From positions 1,984,001-2,048,000 of the forward strand of contig OZ271831.1 in the NCBI GenBank assembly GCA_965601455.1: a stretch of 64,000 nucleotides of DNA, in the 5' to 3' direction. The notes under the pieces were generated by a model that had not been told where the DNA came from, made no database searches, and saw only the letters and a list, made by a program, of their open reading frames with translations. Below, piece by piece: positions 17,097-26,136 of this stretch. The stretch's first letter is position 1. Every line of letters begins with the position of its first letter. A program made the position numbers and the translations under genes. Source of the DNA: JANQEU01 sp965601455 (GTDB lineage: Bacteria; Bacteroidota; Bacteroidia; Cytophagales; Cyclobacteriaceae).

Positions 17097-17348
17097 TCAG
17101 CTAGTAGATACTTCCCTGTGTCCACCTAGCTCGCTTACAAACAATGAAATGGCTCCGACTATGGATAATGCAAAAACCACAGGAAGCAGAACAAAAGCTA
17201 ATGGACTGACGGCAACTACCAACACTGACCATAAAACGATTTGTTTAAATGGTAACATATTGCTTTTGGTTTCAAAAGTGATAAAAGGTAATCTATGATG
17301 ACGAATTCCATTATGATCTCCTTCAAACCTTTTATTGATCTTCGTCAT
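17097..17348 (-). CDS. Small membrane protein, unknown
   Basis: An 83-residue frame with a basic, His-rich N-terminus and a 35-residue hydrophobic stretch that could make two short helices, ending GGHREVSTS. I chose the ATG at 17348; a GTG at 17357 is possible. The frame is in a gap between two larger genes on the other strand and has clear hydrophobic periodicity, but I see no family match, so it is only moderately supported. Confidence 0.45.
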   Translation of the reverse strand: MTKINKRFEGDHNGIRHHRLPFITFETKSNMLPFKQIVLWSVLVVAVSPLAFVLLPVVFALSIVGAISLFVSELGGHREVSTS

Positions 17349-17451
17349 CAGGCACACCCATTTAACGGCTTAACGCTATTGACCGATTTTCAAGTAGGAT
17401 GAAGGTATCCAAGAGACTCTTTGTTAGTTTTAACAGGAAAAATGAAGTGTT

Positions 17452-18366
17452 ATGAATGAACTTCTGGATCAAGATTTCTACTCGAAATTATTTGAGTCCA
17501 TAATTTCCTGGACGATATCTACTTTACCCGCACTGATGCTAATCATTGTAGTATTCATGGCCACTAGATGGATGCTAAAGGTACTGTTACGGAGAATCAA
17601 GAGTCTGATTCTTGGGCAAGTTCAAAAGGATGGCAGCACTGACCAGATTGAGAAAGAGAAGCGGGCAAATACATTAATAAATATCACAAGAGGTGTTATG
17701 ACCGTTTCCTTATGGTTGGTTTTTATCCTGATCTTCCTCAGGCAGTTAGGAATGGATATTGGACCAATTTTAGCGGGAGCTGGTATTGTTGGGTTGGCTG
17801 TGGGATTTGGTGCACAGGAGTTGGTGAGAGACGCGATATCTGGGTTTTTCCTTCTATTGGAAAACAGAATCAGAACCGGGGATGTAGCTGTTGTTAACGG
17901 TACGGGCGGTTTGGTAGAGAGCATTAACCTTAGAACAATTACACTTCGTGATCTTAGTGGCGTGGTTCATACTTTTCAAAATGGAAAGATCAATACCCTT
18001 GCCAACATGACAAAGGATTGGTCCGCAACTGTCTTTGATATTGGGGTGGCTTACAAGGAAAATGTCGACATTGTTATTGGTATCGTGAGAGAAGTGGGTG
18101 ATGGAATTCAGGCAGATCCCGAAATTGGTCCAAATATTCTAGAGCCTTTGGAAGTATTTGGTTTAGACAAGTTTGGTGATAGCGCAGTGATTGTAAAAGC
18201 CAGATTCAAAACAAAACCCAGTACGCAGTGGGCTGTCGGACGGGAGTTTAACAAAAGGCTCAAAATTGAATTCGATAAGAAGGGAATAGAGATTCCTTTC
18301 CCTCATCAAACTATTTATTGGGGAGAAGAGATTTCATCATTGAAAGTGAATATGAGGGATGAGTAA
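17452..18366 (+). CDS. Small-conductance mechanosensitive channel (MscS family)
   Basis: A 304-residue MscS-type protein with three transmembrane helices (about 22-42, 78-100, 104-130). The Gly/Ala-rich pore helix is GAGIVGLAVGFGAQELVRD, followed by the beta domain (RTGDVAVVNGTGGLVESINLRT) and the C-terminal alpha/beta domain ending with PFPHQTIYW. It releases solutes on hypo-osmotic shock. No linked genes share its direction closely. Confidence 0.92.
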   Translation: MNELLDQDFYSKLFESIISWTISTLPALMLIIVVFMATRWMLKVLLRRIKSLILGQVQKDGSTDQIEKEKRANTLINITRGVMTVSLWLVFILIFLRQLGMDIGPILAGAGIVGLAVGFGAQELVRDAISGFFLLLENRIRTGDVAVVNGTGGLVESINLRTITLRDLSGVVHTFQNGKINTLANMTKDWSATVFDIGVAYKENVDIVIGIVREVGDGIQADPEIGPNILEPLEVFGLDKFGDSAVIVKARFKTKPSTQWAVGREFNKRLKIEFDKKGIEIPFPHQTIYWGEEISSLKVNMRDE

Positions 18367-18392
18367 TATGGATCAAAGTCGCTTCGATTATA

Positions 18393-19145
18393 TCAGTTCA
18401 TGATTGAAACGATCAGCAGGGAAACACTAAATCCGAAAACCATATAGAACAAGATACTGGTCACTCCAACCAGTGCATATTTTAGAAGATAACCAATCTT
18501 GACTTTTCCGAATAAAGACCACTGTGTATAGAAGACGTATAGGAATAGAATAATCAGTTGTATCTGATTGATTCTAAGGCCAGTGAAATGTTGAAAGAAC
18601 ATAAATAAGATTCCGAAAAGGATGTAGATCCCTGCTACGTAAAACCCGATAGTCGTATACTCAGCCAAATTATACCTTCGTCTAAAGAATATTTTAAGAG
18701 CCAGACCGATAGATAACACCAGTGTGAACATAATATTATTGATGTTATCAACCATAAACCGGGCAGCTTTCAATGATAGTTCCTGCATTTCCGCGTAGTC
18801 CGCCGGTGCTTCATCCTGTACCTGACCCTCTAGAGGATCGTATCCCAAAAGAGCTCTTAGTAGGATGTATGCTGCAGTCAAAACAATAAAAAAGGCGACG
18901 GGTTTGTAGTAGGTTTTTCTTTTACCAGAAATGAATTCTTTGTGATGCTTACCCGGGTTGACTATAAGTTGTTTAATCGTGTAGAGGAGAGGCCCTTCAA
19001 GGGCAAAGGTGGAACTGAGAAATCCATTTAGAGTTTCGCGAAAAGTAATGGTACCCACCTTGATGGACTGGCCGCAGGCCCCACAGTATTTTCCATTAAC
19101 CGGTTCGTTACAGTTGAGACATCTGGTTCCATTCTCTTCAGCCAT
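18393..19145 (-). CDS. DUF3667 zinc-ribbon membrane protein
   Basis: A 250-residue protein (from the ATG at 19145; an ATG 18 bp upstream is also open). The N-terminus carries a CxxC-x10-CxxC zinc ribbon, CLNCNEPVNGKYCGACG, then an amphipathic link and about five transmembrane helices. This is the DUF3667 architecture, common in Bacteroidota and uncharacterised; the segment LLYTIKQLIVNPGKHHKEFISGKRKTYYKP matches its usual core (shown here only by its key residues Pro, Gly-Lys, and Arg-Lys). It converges on the MscS gene. Confidence 0.82.
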   Translation of the reverse strand: MAEENGTRCLNCNEPVNGKYCGACGQSIKVGTITFRETLNGFLSSTFALEGPLLYTIKQLIVNPGKHHKEFISGKRKTYYKPVAFFIVLTAAYILLRALLGYDPLEGQVQDEAPADYAEMQELSLKAARFMVDNINNIMFTLVLSIGLALKIFFRRRYNLAEYTTIGFYVAGIYILFGILFMFFQHFTGLRINQIQLIILFLYVFYTQWSLFGKVKIGYLLKYALVGVTSILFYMVFGFSVSLLIVSIMN

Positions 19146-19294
19146 AACCCTAAAATAGGACATCAGAGCGAATTCACCATTTGAATGCCAGCACTTTACC
19201 AGGACTGTGATTCAAAGAGTATTCGATGTGGCCCTACATACTATTAGATAGAATAATATAAATGAAAGAAACTATTTATATATAATTACGTTAA

Positions 19295-19311
19295 TAATAG
19301 TAATACTATTA
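19295..19311. promoter_or_regulatory. AT-rich perfect dyad before the TPR/SPFH/LRR unit
   Basis: TAATAGTA-A-TACTATTA has 8-bp perfect arms and sits 12 bp upstream of the first ATG. The surrounding 60 bp are almost pure A/T, where chance dyads are common, so this is a weak operator candidate. Confidence 0.25.
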
Positions 19312-19323
19312 AAATATATATCA

Positions 19324-19659
19324 ATGCTAAAATATATGATTGTATTACTTTTTATTGGTCCCAGTTTTTTTGCGAAAGCTGGAGATTGGATACGACTGGG
19401 TAACGAAGCTCTAAGTGCACAAGACTACCCTACGGCAATCATGTATTTCACCAATTGGATTGAAGAGCATCCTGACGACGCGTATGTAATATATATGCGG
19501 TCCAGAACCTACCTAATTGATGGACAAATGATAAAGTCTTCGGAAGACTTAATGCTTGCTTATTCACTAGACCCAGAACTAGTTGAGCAATTGCATAATG
19601 AAAGAGCCAAAACAAACAACCTGATTCCAGTAAACGATGATTGGAGGATAATCAAGTAG
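19324..19659 (+). CDS. Small secreted TPR protein
   Basis: A 111-residue protein with a signal peptide (1-20, FFAKAG) and two to three TPR-like helices: GNEALSAQDYPTAIMYFTNW and the following YVIYMRSRTYL-EDLMLAYSLDP. It is 19 bp upstream of the SPFH lipoprotein gene and likely cotranscribed. TPRs mediate protein contacts, so it may be an accessory of the SPFH assembly; this is inferred from position only. Confidence 0.7.
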   Translation: MLKYMIVLLFIGPSFFAKAGDWIRLGNEALSAQDYPTAIMYFTNWIEEHPDDAYVIYMRSRTYLIDGQMIKSSEDLMLAYSLDPELVEQLHNERAKTNNLIPVNDDWRIIK

Positions 19660-19678
19660 AACTAAAATCAGATGAGTT

Positions 19679-20464
19679 ATGAGCAAAGTAAAACAAGTAG
19701 TATTATCAATTATTGCGGCATCATTCCTTGTAAGTTGCGCAGTTGTCAGGCAGGGTGAGGTTGGTGTAAAGCGTACGTTAGGTAAGTTAAAAGAAGGTAC
19801 GGTTGGTCCTGGTCCGGTCGGGTACAATCCCTTCACATCGACAGTTATAAAACTACCAATTCGGACAATTAATGTTGAAATTACCTCCAATTTACCTTCA
19901 AAAGAAGGACTCAACGTTGGGGCAATAATCTCAATTTTGTATCGGATCAAACCAGAATCTGCTCCGGATATTATAGAGAACATTGGGACCAACTATGAAA
20001 ATGTGGTGATAACAAGTGTTTTTCGTTCTGCCTCAGCAGATGTTTGTTCCCGATTTTTTGCCAAGGACATGCATACAGTGAAACGGGCTGAGATAGAAAA
20101 GGAAATAGCCAACAGAATGTCAGAACTACTTGAGTACAGAGGATTTATTATTGAAGCTGTTTTGCTTAAGACCATACAGCTACCTCAAGGATTGGCAAGT
20201 GCTGTTGAAGAAAAGCTGGAAGCAGAACAAGACGCTCAAAGGATGGAATTCTTACTTCAGCGTGAACGTTTGGAAGCCCAAAGAAAATTGGTGGAAGCTG
20301 AAGGTATAAGAGACGCTCAACGGGTATTGTCGGAAGGTCTAAACGAGGATATTTTACAATGGCAAATGATCCAGGCATTTAAGGAATTGTCAACATCCGA
20401 TAACTCGAAAATCATAATCACTGACGGTAAATCACCGTTAATCATGACTGAAGGAGGCGATTAA
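19679..20464 (+). CDS. Prohibitin/SPFH-domain lipoprotein
   Basis: A 261-residue prohibitin-type protein. The N-terminal leader ends in a lipobox (FLVSC, Cys20), so the usual transmembrane anchor is replaced by a lipid anchor. The SPFH core runs from VVRQGEVGVKRTLGKL (about 22) to about 180, followed by a charged coiled coil (LASAVEEKLEAEQDAQRMEF onward, about 170-225). Prohibitins form large membrane-bound ring assemblies and in bacteria usually face the cytoplasm or associate with FtsH; a lipoprotein would instead face the periplasm. Its stop overlaps the ATG of the LRR gene (TAATG), so they are coupled. Confidence 0.85.
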   Translation: MSKVKQVVLSIIAASFLVSCAVVRQGEVGVKRTLGKLKEGTVGPGPVGYNPFTSTVIKLPIRTINVEITSNLPSKEGLNVGAIISILYRIKPESAPDIIENIGTNYENVVITSVFRSASADVCSRFFAKDMHTVKRAEIEKEIANRMSELLEYRGFIIEAVLLKTIQLPQGLASAVEEKLEAEQDAQRMEFLLQRERLEAQRKLVEAEGIRDAQRVLSEGLNEDILQWQMIQAFKELSTSDNSKIIITDGKSPLIMTEGGD

Positions 20465-21333
20465 TGGAAATTGATGTAGGAAACTCAGGTATGTTGAGAA
20501 AAGGTATTTGGCTTTTACTGATGGTGGCAATTCAAGGGTACAGCATACACGCACAGGAAAGCCTCACGTACACGGATCTTAATAAAGCGGTCAATGAGCG
20601 CAATAAAGTGCTTAAGCTTGACCTTAGTGGGCAAGGTTTAACATTCTTCCCCCGTGAAATACTTGAGTTTCCAAATCTGATTTACCTGGACTTATCCGGC
20701 AATAGAATTCTGGATATTCCTGAAGATATTTTTCAGATTAGTCATCTGAATTATTTAGATATATCGGGAAATCCAATTACCAAGTTTCCGGAGTCCTTGA
20801 CTGACCTTCAGGAACTTCAGACCTTCAAAATGGCCAATTTATCGAACCTCGACCTAGAGATATTTTTTGCAATTATTCCTAGAATGAAAAGCCTGGAGTA
20901 TCTGGATATGAATAATGATAACATTCGTGAGCTTCCGGAAGCTATTAAGTTCATGAATGAATTGAAAAGCCTTAATATATCCGGAAATCCTATATCTAAT
21001 ATCCCTGGATTTCTTGGTGAAATGGAATCCTTAGAGGTACTGTATATCAATGACGACCCGTTGCTTAGTGCTCAAGGTTACAAGGGATTGACAAACATAA
21101 GATTAAAGGAGTTGCATCTTGAAAATGATGGGTTGTCTGTGTTTCCTGTTGGTTTAGCCCAAAACCCAACGTTGGAAGAATTGTATCTGAATCAAAACAA
21201 GATCACCACTCTACCTGAAAACCTGGAACAGTTATTTCCCAATTTGAAATACCTTGATGTGAGTGGAAATCCTCTTGACCCGGTAAGTAGAGATCTTTCA
21301 CCTCCAACCTTGAAGATTAAGCGAGATCCTTAA
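20464..21333 (+). CDS. Secreted leucine-rich-repeat protein
   Basis: A 289-residue protein with an N-terminal signal sequence (about 10-31, ending HAQ) and about nine LRRs of the 23-residue LDLSGNxxxxIP type from residue 48 to the end. LRRs form solenoid binding surfaces. It is the last gene of a unit with a TPR protein and a lipid-anchored prohibitin; all three are exported, so they may assemble together in the envelope. The binding target is unknown. Confidence 0.82.
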   Translation: MEIDVGNSGMLRKGIWLLLMVAIQGYSIHAQESLTYTDLNKAVNERNKVLKLDLSGQGLTFFPREILEFPNLIYLDLSGNRILDIPEDIFQISHLNYLDISGNPITKFPESLTDLQELQTFKMANLSNLDLEIFFAIIPRMKSLEYLDMNNDNIRELPEAIKFMNELKSLNISGNPISNIPGFLGEMESLEVLYINDDPLLSAQGYKGLTNIRLKELHLENDGLSVFPVGLAQNPTLEELYLNQNKITTLPENLEQLFPNLKYLDVSGNPLDPVSRDLSPPTLKIKRDP

Positions 21334-21439
21334 AATTCATTCAGATACCAGCGTTTTCTATCCTTCAGGTTTCCGGAATGTTCTTATATTCATCCAACAA
21401 ATTTGATTGTATTAATCAGATTTCTAGAAACTCATTCCG

Positions 21440-22087
21440 ATGAAAAGAGATTGGCTTGATCATTTTTTAAACTTTGTCAGTGTTATTCTGGGGGTTTCTT
21501 TGGCTTTTTACGTTAGTAACTGGTCAGATCAGCAAAAGGAGAAAAATGAGATTGATTTGATAGTCTCCTCTTTTATTGATGAGCTTCAATTAGACATTTC
21601 GACTTATCAGGACTTTCAGATACCCTACAATGACAATCAAGCTAAAATCATCGATGAGGTCCTACAGGAGTTGACCACCAAAGAAATCGATGATAGCACT
21701 CAAATTAAGATTATAAGGGCTTTTTCGGTGAATAGTTACCGACCGATCGATGTAACATTCAATTCCATAAACACCTCCGGGAAAATTAATCTTATCAAGG
21801 ATTTCCAACTACGAAAAGACCTGTCCAAGTACTATCAGATACTTGCAGTAGAATCTCAAAATAGAGGGGAAGTACAGGTTGAGTTCTTCGGAGATCAGAT
21901 TTTACCATGGATGATTGAGAACAATAACTTGATTGAACCTGATATAGCCTCACTATTAGGAAACCAGGTCTTTATCAACCAGCTGATTGTTTATCAGAGC
22001 TTTATACAAAACAAAAACCGTTCTTATAAGCAGCTATCTGAAGAAGCAACTAAACTTGTGCAGCGACTGAAAGACAATCAAAATTGA
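21440..22087 (+). CDS. DUF6090-like membrane-anchored protein (paralogue)
   Basis: A 215-residue protein: one N-terminal transmembrane helix (about 11-26) ending FYVSNWSDQQKEKNE, followed by a helical periplasmic domain. Same architecture as the protein at 10398-10958. Function unknown. It is preceded by a 106-bp gap and is convergent with the permease gene 24 bp downstream. Confidence 0.7.
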   Translation: MKRDWLDHFLNFVSVILGVSLAFYVSNWSDQQKEKNEIDLIVSSFIDELQLDISTYQDFQIPYNDNQAKIIDEVLQELTTKEIDDSTQIKIIRAFSVNSYRPIDVTFNSINTSGKINLIKDFQLRKDLSKYYQILAVESQNRGEVQVEFFGDQILPWMIENNNLIEPDIASLLGNQVFINQLIVYQSFIQNKNRSYKQLSEEATKLVQRLKDNQN

Positions 22088-22111
22088 TTCGTAGACAGTT
22101 TAGCCTAGTGT

Positions 22112-24739
22112 TTACTCCACCTTTAATACGTCCGCTGGTTGAATGAGTGTAGCCCTGATGGTGTGATACAATAATGTCAGAAAAGCAATCATGCTTGTGG
22201 CACAGAATGCGATAAAAAATGACCATGGAGCCAAACTCACCCTATAAGCGAATCCATCAAGCCATCTATTGATTCCAAAATAGGCAAGGGGAGTTGCAAT
22301 TAAGAATGCAACAAGAATTAAAAGGATAAACTCTTTCGACAGTAACCAAAATACTTCTCTGCCTTCAATTCCAAGAACCTTTCGAATGCCAATTTCTCTT
22401 TTCCTTTGTTCCAGGTTATACGTAGTGAGCCCGAAAAGTCCCAAGCAGGCTACCAGAATAGCCAAACCAGAAAAAATGATTGTAACCTGCGATAGTCTTT
22501 CTTCAGAAGCATAGGATTGGGCCAATTGCTGATCTAAATAGAAATAGTCAAATGGTCGATTGGGTAGAAACTGATGCCAGGTTTCTTCCAGGTGAGCAAT
22601 AGCTTCATGTCTTTCCTTACCATCAATCTTTACGGCGACGTATTTGATGAACAGTTGAAAAGCTCCGGGAAATAAATTAAGAGCAAGCACCATTGGACCA
22701 ATCTCTTTATGTTTAGAGACAAAATTGTAGTCTTCAATAACACCGACGATTCGGCCATCGAAACGTCCCATTCGGAATTTCTTGCCTATAGCTTCTTCTG
22801 CCGATTTCCACTGCATAGCGTCAACAAGAGCTTCATTCACAATTAACGCACTCGTATCATCAGTATGAATATTTTCATCGTAGTCTCTCCCGGCAAGTAA
22901 GGGGATGTTAAAGGTTTTGATAAAATCATGTCGAACCTGGAAATGCGGAAATGGTTTTGACTCTTTCATTTGATCAAATGCGTAATTGGCTACCTGGTGT
23001 TTGGCACCAACGATTTCTTCAACGGCGGTCATGCTAATCACACCGGGGTGATGGAGCGCCTCACTTTTCAGAGATTTGTAATGCCTGGCTATTGGTGTTC
23101 GAATAACGGGAATCATGATAACATTCTCTTTATCGAAACCCGGATCATCATTCTGCAATAGACTTAATTGTTCCATGGAAATGATAGTCGCAACAATCAT
23201 GACTATAGATAGAGAGAATTGAAAGACAACCAATACTTTTCGAAGACTGAATCTTTGATTTACTCCATTTGATTTTCGGAAAATGGAAACCAGTCGTTGG
23301 GAAGACAGTACCAATGCGGGGTAAATTCCACCTAATACTCCAATTATTACAATCAGCAGGAATAAGAAGGTAAAGGAAGGAAGGTTCAGGTTGTCCAACA
23401 AAGAAATGTCTTTGGCTGTCAAGAAATTAAAATAGGGGAGCACCGACCACAGCATAATCAATGCAACTATCATGGAGAATGTGACATACAAGACGGACTC
23501 AATTAGAAATTGCTTGACGAGTTCCATCCGTTTGCTCCCAATGGTCTTGCGGATTCCGACTTCTTTCGCACGGGATGTAGATCGTGCGGTCGAAAGATTG
23601 ATGTAGTTGATCACTGATATCAGCAAGACCAACAAGGCCACTCCACTGAATATATAGACGTTGTTACTATTGCCATTGGCTTGGATTTCATAGTCTAGAT
23701 TTGACGTTAGGTGTATGTCTGATAGCGCCTGCAGGTAAAGCGTCAGATCGTCCTTAATGAAGTCGGGGAAGTACTTATCAATGAAGTCAGGAAATAGTGC
23801 TTCCAGGTCTTTGGGATTACTATTTTCGTGAAGTAGTACATAGGTCCAGCATGGATTCCAATACCAATTTTGTGGATAATTTCCATTGTAAAATGAGCGA
23901 AGTGAGCTAAAAGAAATCAGACCATCAAATTGAAAATGAGCATTTAGTGGTGAATCTTCTAAGATACCTGTTACCTGATAGTTGTGATCACCAAGAAATT
24001 CCAAAGTTTGTCCCATGGGATCTTCATGGTCAAAATATTTTTTGGCCATGGTTTGGGTAATGAGGATGGAATTAGGTTCATCCAACGCAGTTTCAGCGTC
24101 TCCCGCAATTAGTTTAAAATCAAAGACTTCGAAGAATGAACTGTCGGCAAAGAATAATCTTTTCTCATTGAATTCCTTGTCAAGTTTCCGATTGGCCAAT
24201 GCCAAAGTAGGTGACTGAAAATTGAATAGTCTTACCGTTGACTGAATCATACCGGGAAAGTCATTTCTAAGGGTTGGTCCTACAGGAAAGGGTAGACTGG
24301 CTGAATGCTCTCCAATACCTTCACTTTCAAAAAGCTCAGTCATTCGGTAAATTCTATCAACCTTAGAATGCATCTGATCATAGGTCAACTCATCCTTAAC
24401 ATAGAGGGTGATGAGTACTACACAAGCAAGACCTACTGATAAACCCACCACGTTAATAGTAGCATGGGTTTTATTTCTGAGCATATTACGAAATGATACT
24501 TTTAGGTAATTTCTCCACATATCAATTGAGTTAAGACGTTTGTTTTTCTTTCTTTCAAATCTCGATCTACATATTATGTCAATAGCTTCGATGCCATACA
24601 GTAGTCCTGCTTTTACTGGGGAATGGGACTCCAATCTTTCATTATACAGCTCATGAAGGTCACCGCGGATGATTTCCAGTTGAACGTTGTCATAGATCAC
24701 TTCGAGAAGTCGATCAATCCATTTTGGGGGTTGCCTCAT
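22112..24739 (-). CDS. FtsX/MacB-like ABC transporter permease with prefix domain
   Basis: An 875-residue permease. A cytoplasmic prefix domain (1-80, starting MRQPPKWIDRLLEVI, of the 'permease prefix domain 2' type) precedes two MacB/FtsX modules: transmembrane helix at about 100-120, periplasmic MacB-PCD domain, three helices around 375-470, a second periplasmic domain, and a final helical trio (about 760-875) with KREIGIRKVLG. Such Bacteroidota permeases are thought to export or sense peptides and antibiotics. No ATPase gene is adjacent, so the partner must be elsewhere. It follows its PadR regulator with a 4-bp ATGA overlap. Confidence 0.88.
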   Translation of the reverse strand: MRQPPKWIDRLLEVIYDNVQLEIIRGDLHELYNERLESHSPVKAGLLYGIEAIDIICRSRFERKKNKRLNSIDMWRNYLKVSFRNMLRNKTHATINVVGLSVGLACVVLITLYVKDELTYDQMHSKVDRIYRMTELFESEGIGEHSASLPFPVGPTLRNDFPGMIQSTVRLFNFQSPTLALANRKLDKEFNEKRLFFADSSFFEVFDFKLIAGDAETALDEPNSILITQTMAKKYFDHEDPMGQTLEFLGDHNYQVTGILEDSPLNAHFQFDGLISFSSLRSFYNGNYPQNWYWNPCWTYVLLHENSNPKDLEALFPDFIDKYFPDFIKDDLTLYLQALSDIHLTSNLDYEIQANGNSNNVYIFSGVALLVLLISVINYINLSTARSTSRAKEVGIRKTIGSKRMELVKQFLIESVLYVTFSMIVALIMLWSVLPYFNFLTAKDISLLDNLNLPSFTFLFLLIVIIGVLGGIYPALVLSSQRLVSIFRKSNGVNQRFSLRKVLVVFQFSLSIVMIVATIISMEQLSLLQNDDPGFDKENVIMIPVIRTPIARHYKSLKSEALHHPGVISMTAVEEIVGAKHQVANYAFDQMKESKPFPHFQVRHDFIKTFNIPLLAGRDYDENIHTDDTSALIVNEALVDAMQWKSAEEAIGKKFRMGRFDGRIVGVIEDYNFVSKHKEIGPMVLALNLFPGAFQLFIKYVAVKIDGKERHEAIAHLEETWHQFLPNRPFDYFYLDQQLAQSYASEERLSQVTIIFSGLAILVACLGLFGLTTYNLEQRKREIGIRKVLGIEGREVFWLLSKEFILLILVAFLIATPLAYFGINRWLDGFAYRVSLAPWSFFIAFCATSMIAFLTLLYHTIRATLIQPADVLKVE

Positions 24740-25065
24740 TGTGATAGCTTTACTCCTGGAATTAGTTTGAACAGTCCCGTACGAAGATCATGAACCTCTT
24801 GAAGGGCTTTTACGCCATGAGATGTTATCTCATAAAATCGCTTTCGTCGTCCACCACGTTCATTTGTAGCCCCACCTTCATATGAGCGTATAAATCCTTT
24901 CGTCTCTAATCGGTTGAGAGCGGAATGAAATGCGCCAATACTTGGATTTTTGCCGGTAGCTTCCTTATATGCTTTTTTAAGAGAAATGCTATATGCATCA
25001 TTCTCATGGCTACCAACAAGCAGGAGTACCAGCTCCTCAAATTCGCCCAATTGTGTTCGATTCAT
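24736..25065 (-). CDS. PadR-family transcriptional regulator
   Basis: A 109-residue winged-helix PadR protein: MNRTQLGEFEELVLLLV start, GAFHSALNRLETKGFIRS recognition helix/wing, and FYEITSHGVKAL. It lacks a long C-terminal dimerisation helix, as is usual for the short PadR-s2 type. It overlaps the permease ATG by 4 bp and probably represses its own operon. The upstream region contains the AT-rich partly symmetric stretch around 25108-25130, which could be its site, but it is not convincing. Confidence 0.9.
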   Translation of the reverse strand: MNRTQLGEFEELVLLLVGSHENDAYSISLKKAYKEATGKNPSIGAFHSALNRLETKGFIRSYEGGATNERGGRRKRFYEITSHGVKALQEVHDLRTGLFKLIPGVKLSQ

Positions 25066-25250
25066 GGGTGTACAAACGGAATCTTTTACAATTAGTTTCC
25101 TGTTGGTATATTAAATAATAATACTCCTTAGGTAGTTATTGTCATTCTTTCAATCTGCGTTTTCCCAGATTTTGTTTTAATTATTTGACAAAAAAACGAG
25201 GTCTGTTCTCAGGGTTTTTTATTTTACATAAAACCATTCAACAAGAGAAC

Positions 25251-25655
25251 ATGATCCGATTTAGTTTATTTCTACTTGCCATTCTGATTTTCAGTGGTGT
25301 GAAAGCCCAGGATAAAGAACCAACTCCTGTATTATTAGTAGCTATGGCCGACTCCTCAAGAGCAGTTTCCTACCATCTTGAAATGTTGTCCGTTGTAACT
25401 AATAAATGCCTGGGATGTCATTCACCAGCGGGAAGAAGCGATGATGCAAAAGAAGCACTCATGTGGGAGAAATTGCAGAATATGGGAAAGGTAGATGCCT
25501 ATGCAACTCTAGATGAGATACTCGAGGTATTGGAAGAAGGAAGTATGCCTCCGGAGAAAATTGTAGCCAAGTACCCTCATTTAAAGTTATCAGAAGAGGA
25601 AACTGAAATTTTAACCCGATGGGCGGAAACAACCTTGGCTAAACTGGAAGAATGA
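25251..25655 (+). CDS. Secreted heme c-binding protein
   Basis: A 134-residue exported protein: signal peptide 1-20 (GVKAQ) and one heme c motif CLGCH (Cys53, Cys56, His57). A later MPPEK segment resembles the Met-containing region of Bacteroidota heme-binding domain proteins. The start is the ATG at 25251, which gives a proper signal peptide; the frame is open further upstream without an ATG. It overlaps the next gene by 4 bp (ATGA), which codes for a second CxxCH protein. Confidence 0.8.
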   Translation: MIRFSLFLLAILIFSGVKAQDKEPTPVLLVAMADSSRAVSYHLEMLSVVTNKCLGCHSPAGRSDDAKEALMWEKLQNMGKVDAYATLDEILEVLEEGSMPPEKIVAKYPHLKLSEEETEILTRWAETTLAKLEE

Positions 25656-26110
25656 TGGTGAAGAAAGTACTGATAGGTATCGCAGCTGCTTTGTTGATAC
25701 TGCAGTTCTTTCGTGGATCAGCACCAGAAGTATCAATGGACAATACAGGCGATTTTCTCGCAAATGAGGAAGTTCCTGAGAATATTGCAACAACTCTACG
25801 ATCCTCGTGCTACGATTGTCATTCAAATGAAACCAAATATCCCTTTTATTCCTATGTTACTCCAGTATCCTGGGTGATCTTCAATCATATTGAGGAGGGG
25901 AGAGAAGAGCTGAACTTTTCGGAGTGGATGGAAATGAAAAAAAGAAGAAAGATTCGTAAACTGAAGGAAGTGGCTGAGGAGGTTGAGGACGGAAAGATGC
26001 CCATCAAAGGATATACAATGATTCACGGTGATGCCAGGTTATCCGAAGATCAGGCACGCGAATTAATCACCTGGGCGGAGGAGTATGCTTCGGTGGTAAT
26101 GAGTCGTTGA
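25652..26110 (+). CDS. Haem_bd-domain membrane-anchored cytochrome-like protein
   Basis: A 152-residue protein with an N-terminal hydrophobic anchor (about 3-19) and the heme motif CYDCH (Cys53, Cys56, His57), followed by PFYSYVTPVSWVIFNHI and KMPIKGYTMIH, the hallmark of the Bacteroidota haem-binding domain (PF14376). It probably works with the preceding CxxCH protein in periplasmic electron transfer or heme sensing. Confidence 0.87.
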   Translation: MMVKKVLIGIAAALLILQFFRGSAPEVSMDNTGDFLANEEVPENIATTLRSSCYDCHSNETKYPFYSYVTPVSWVIFNHIEEGREELNFSEWMEMKKRRKIRKLKEVAEEVEDGKMPIKGYTMIHGDARLSEDQARELITWAEEYASVVMSR

Positions 26111-26136
26111 TATCATTAGTGCCTGCTTAGAGTCAT

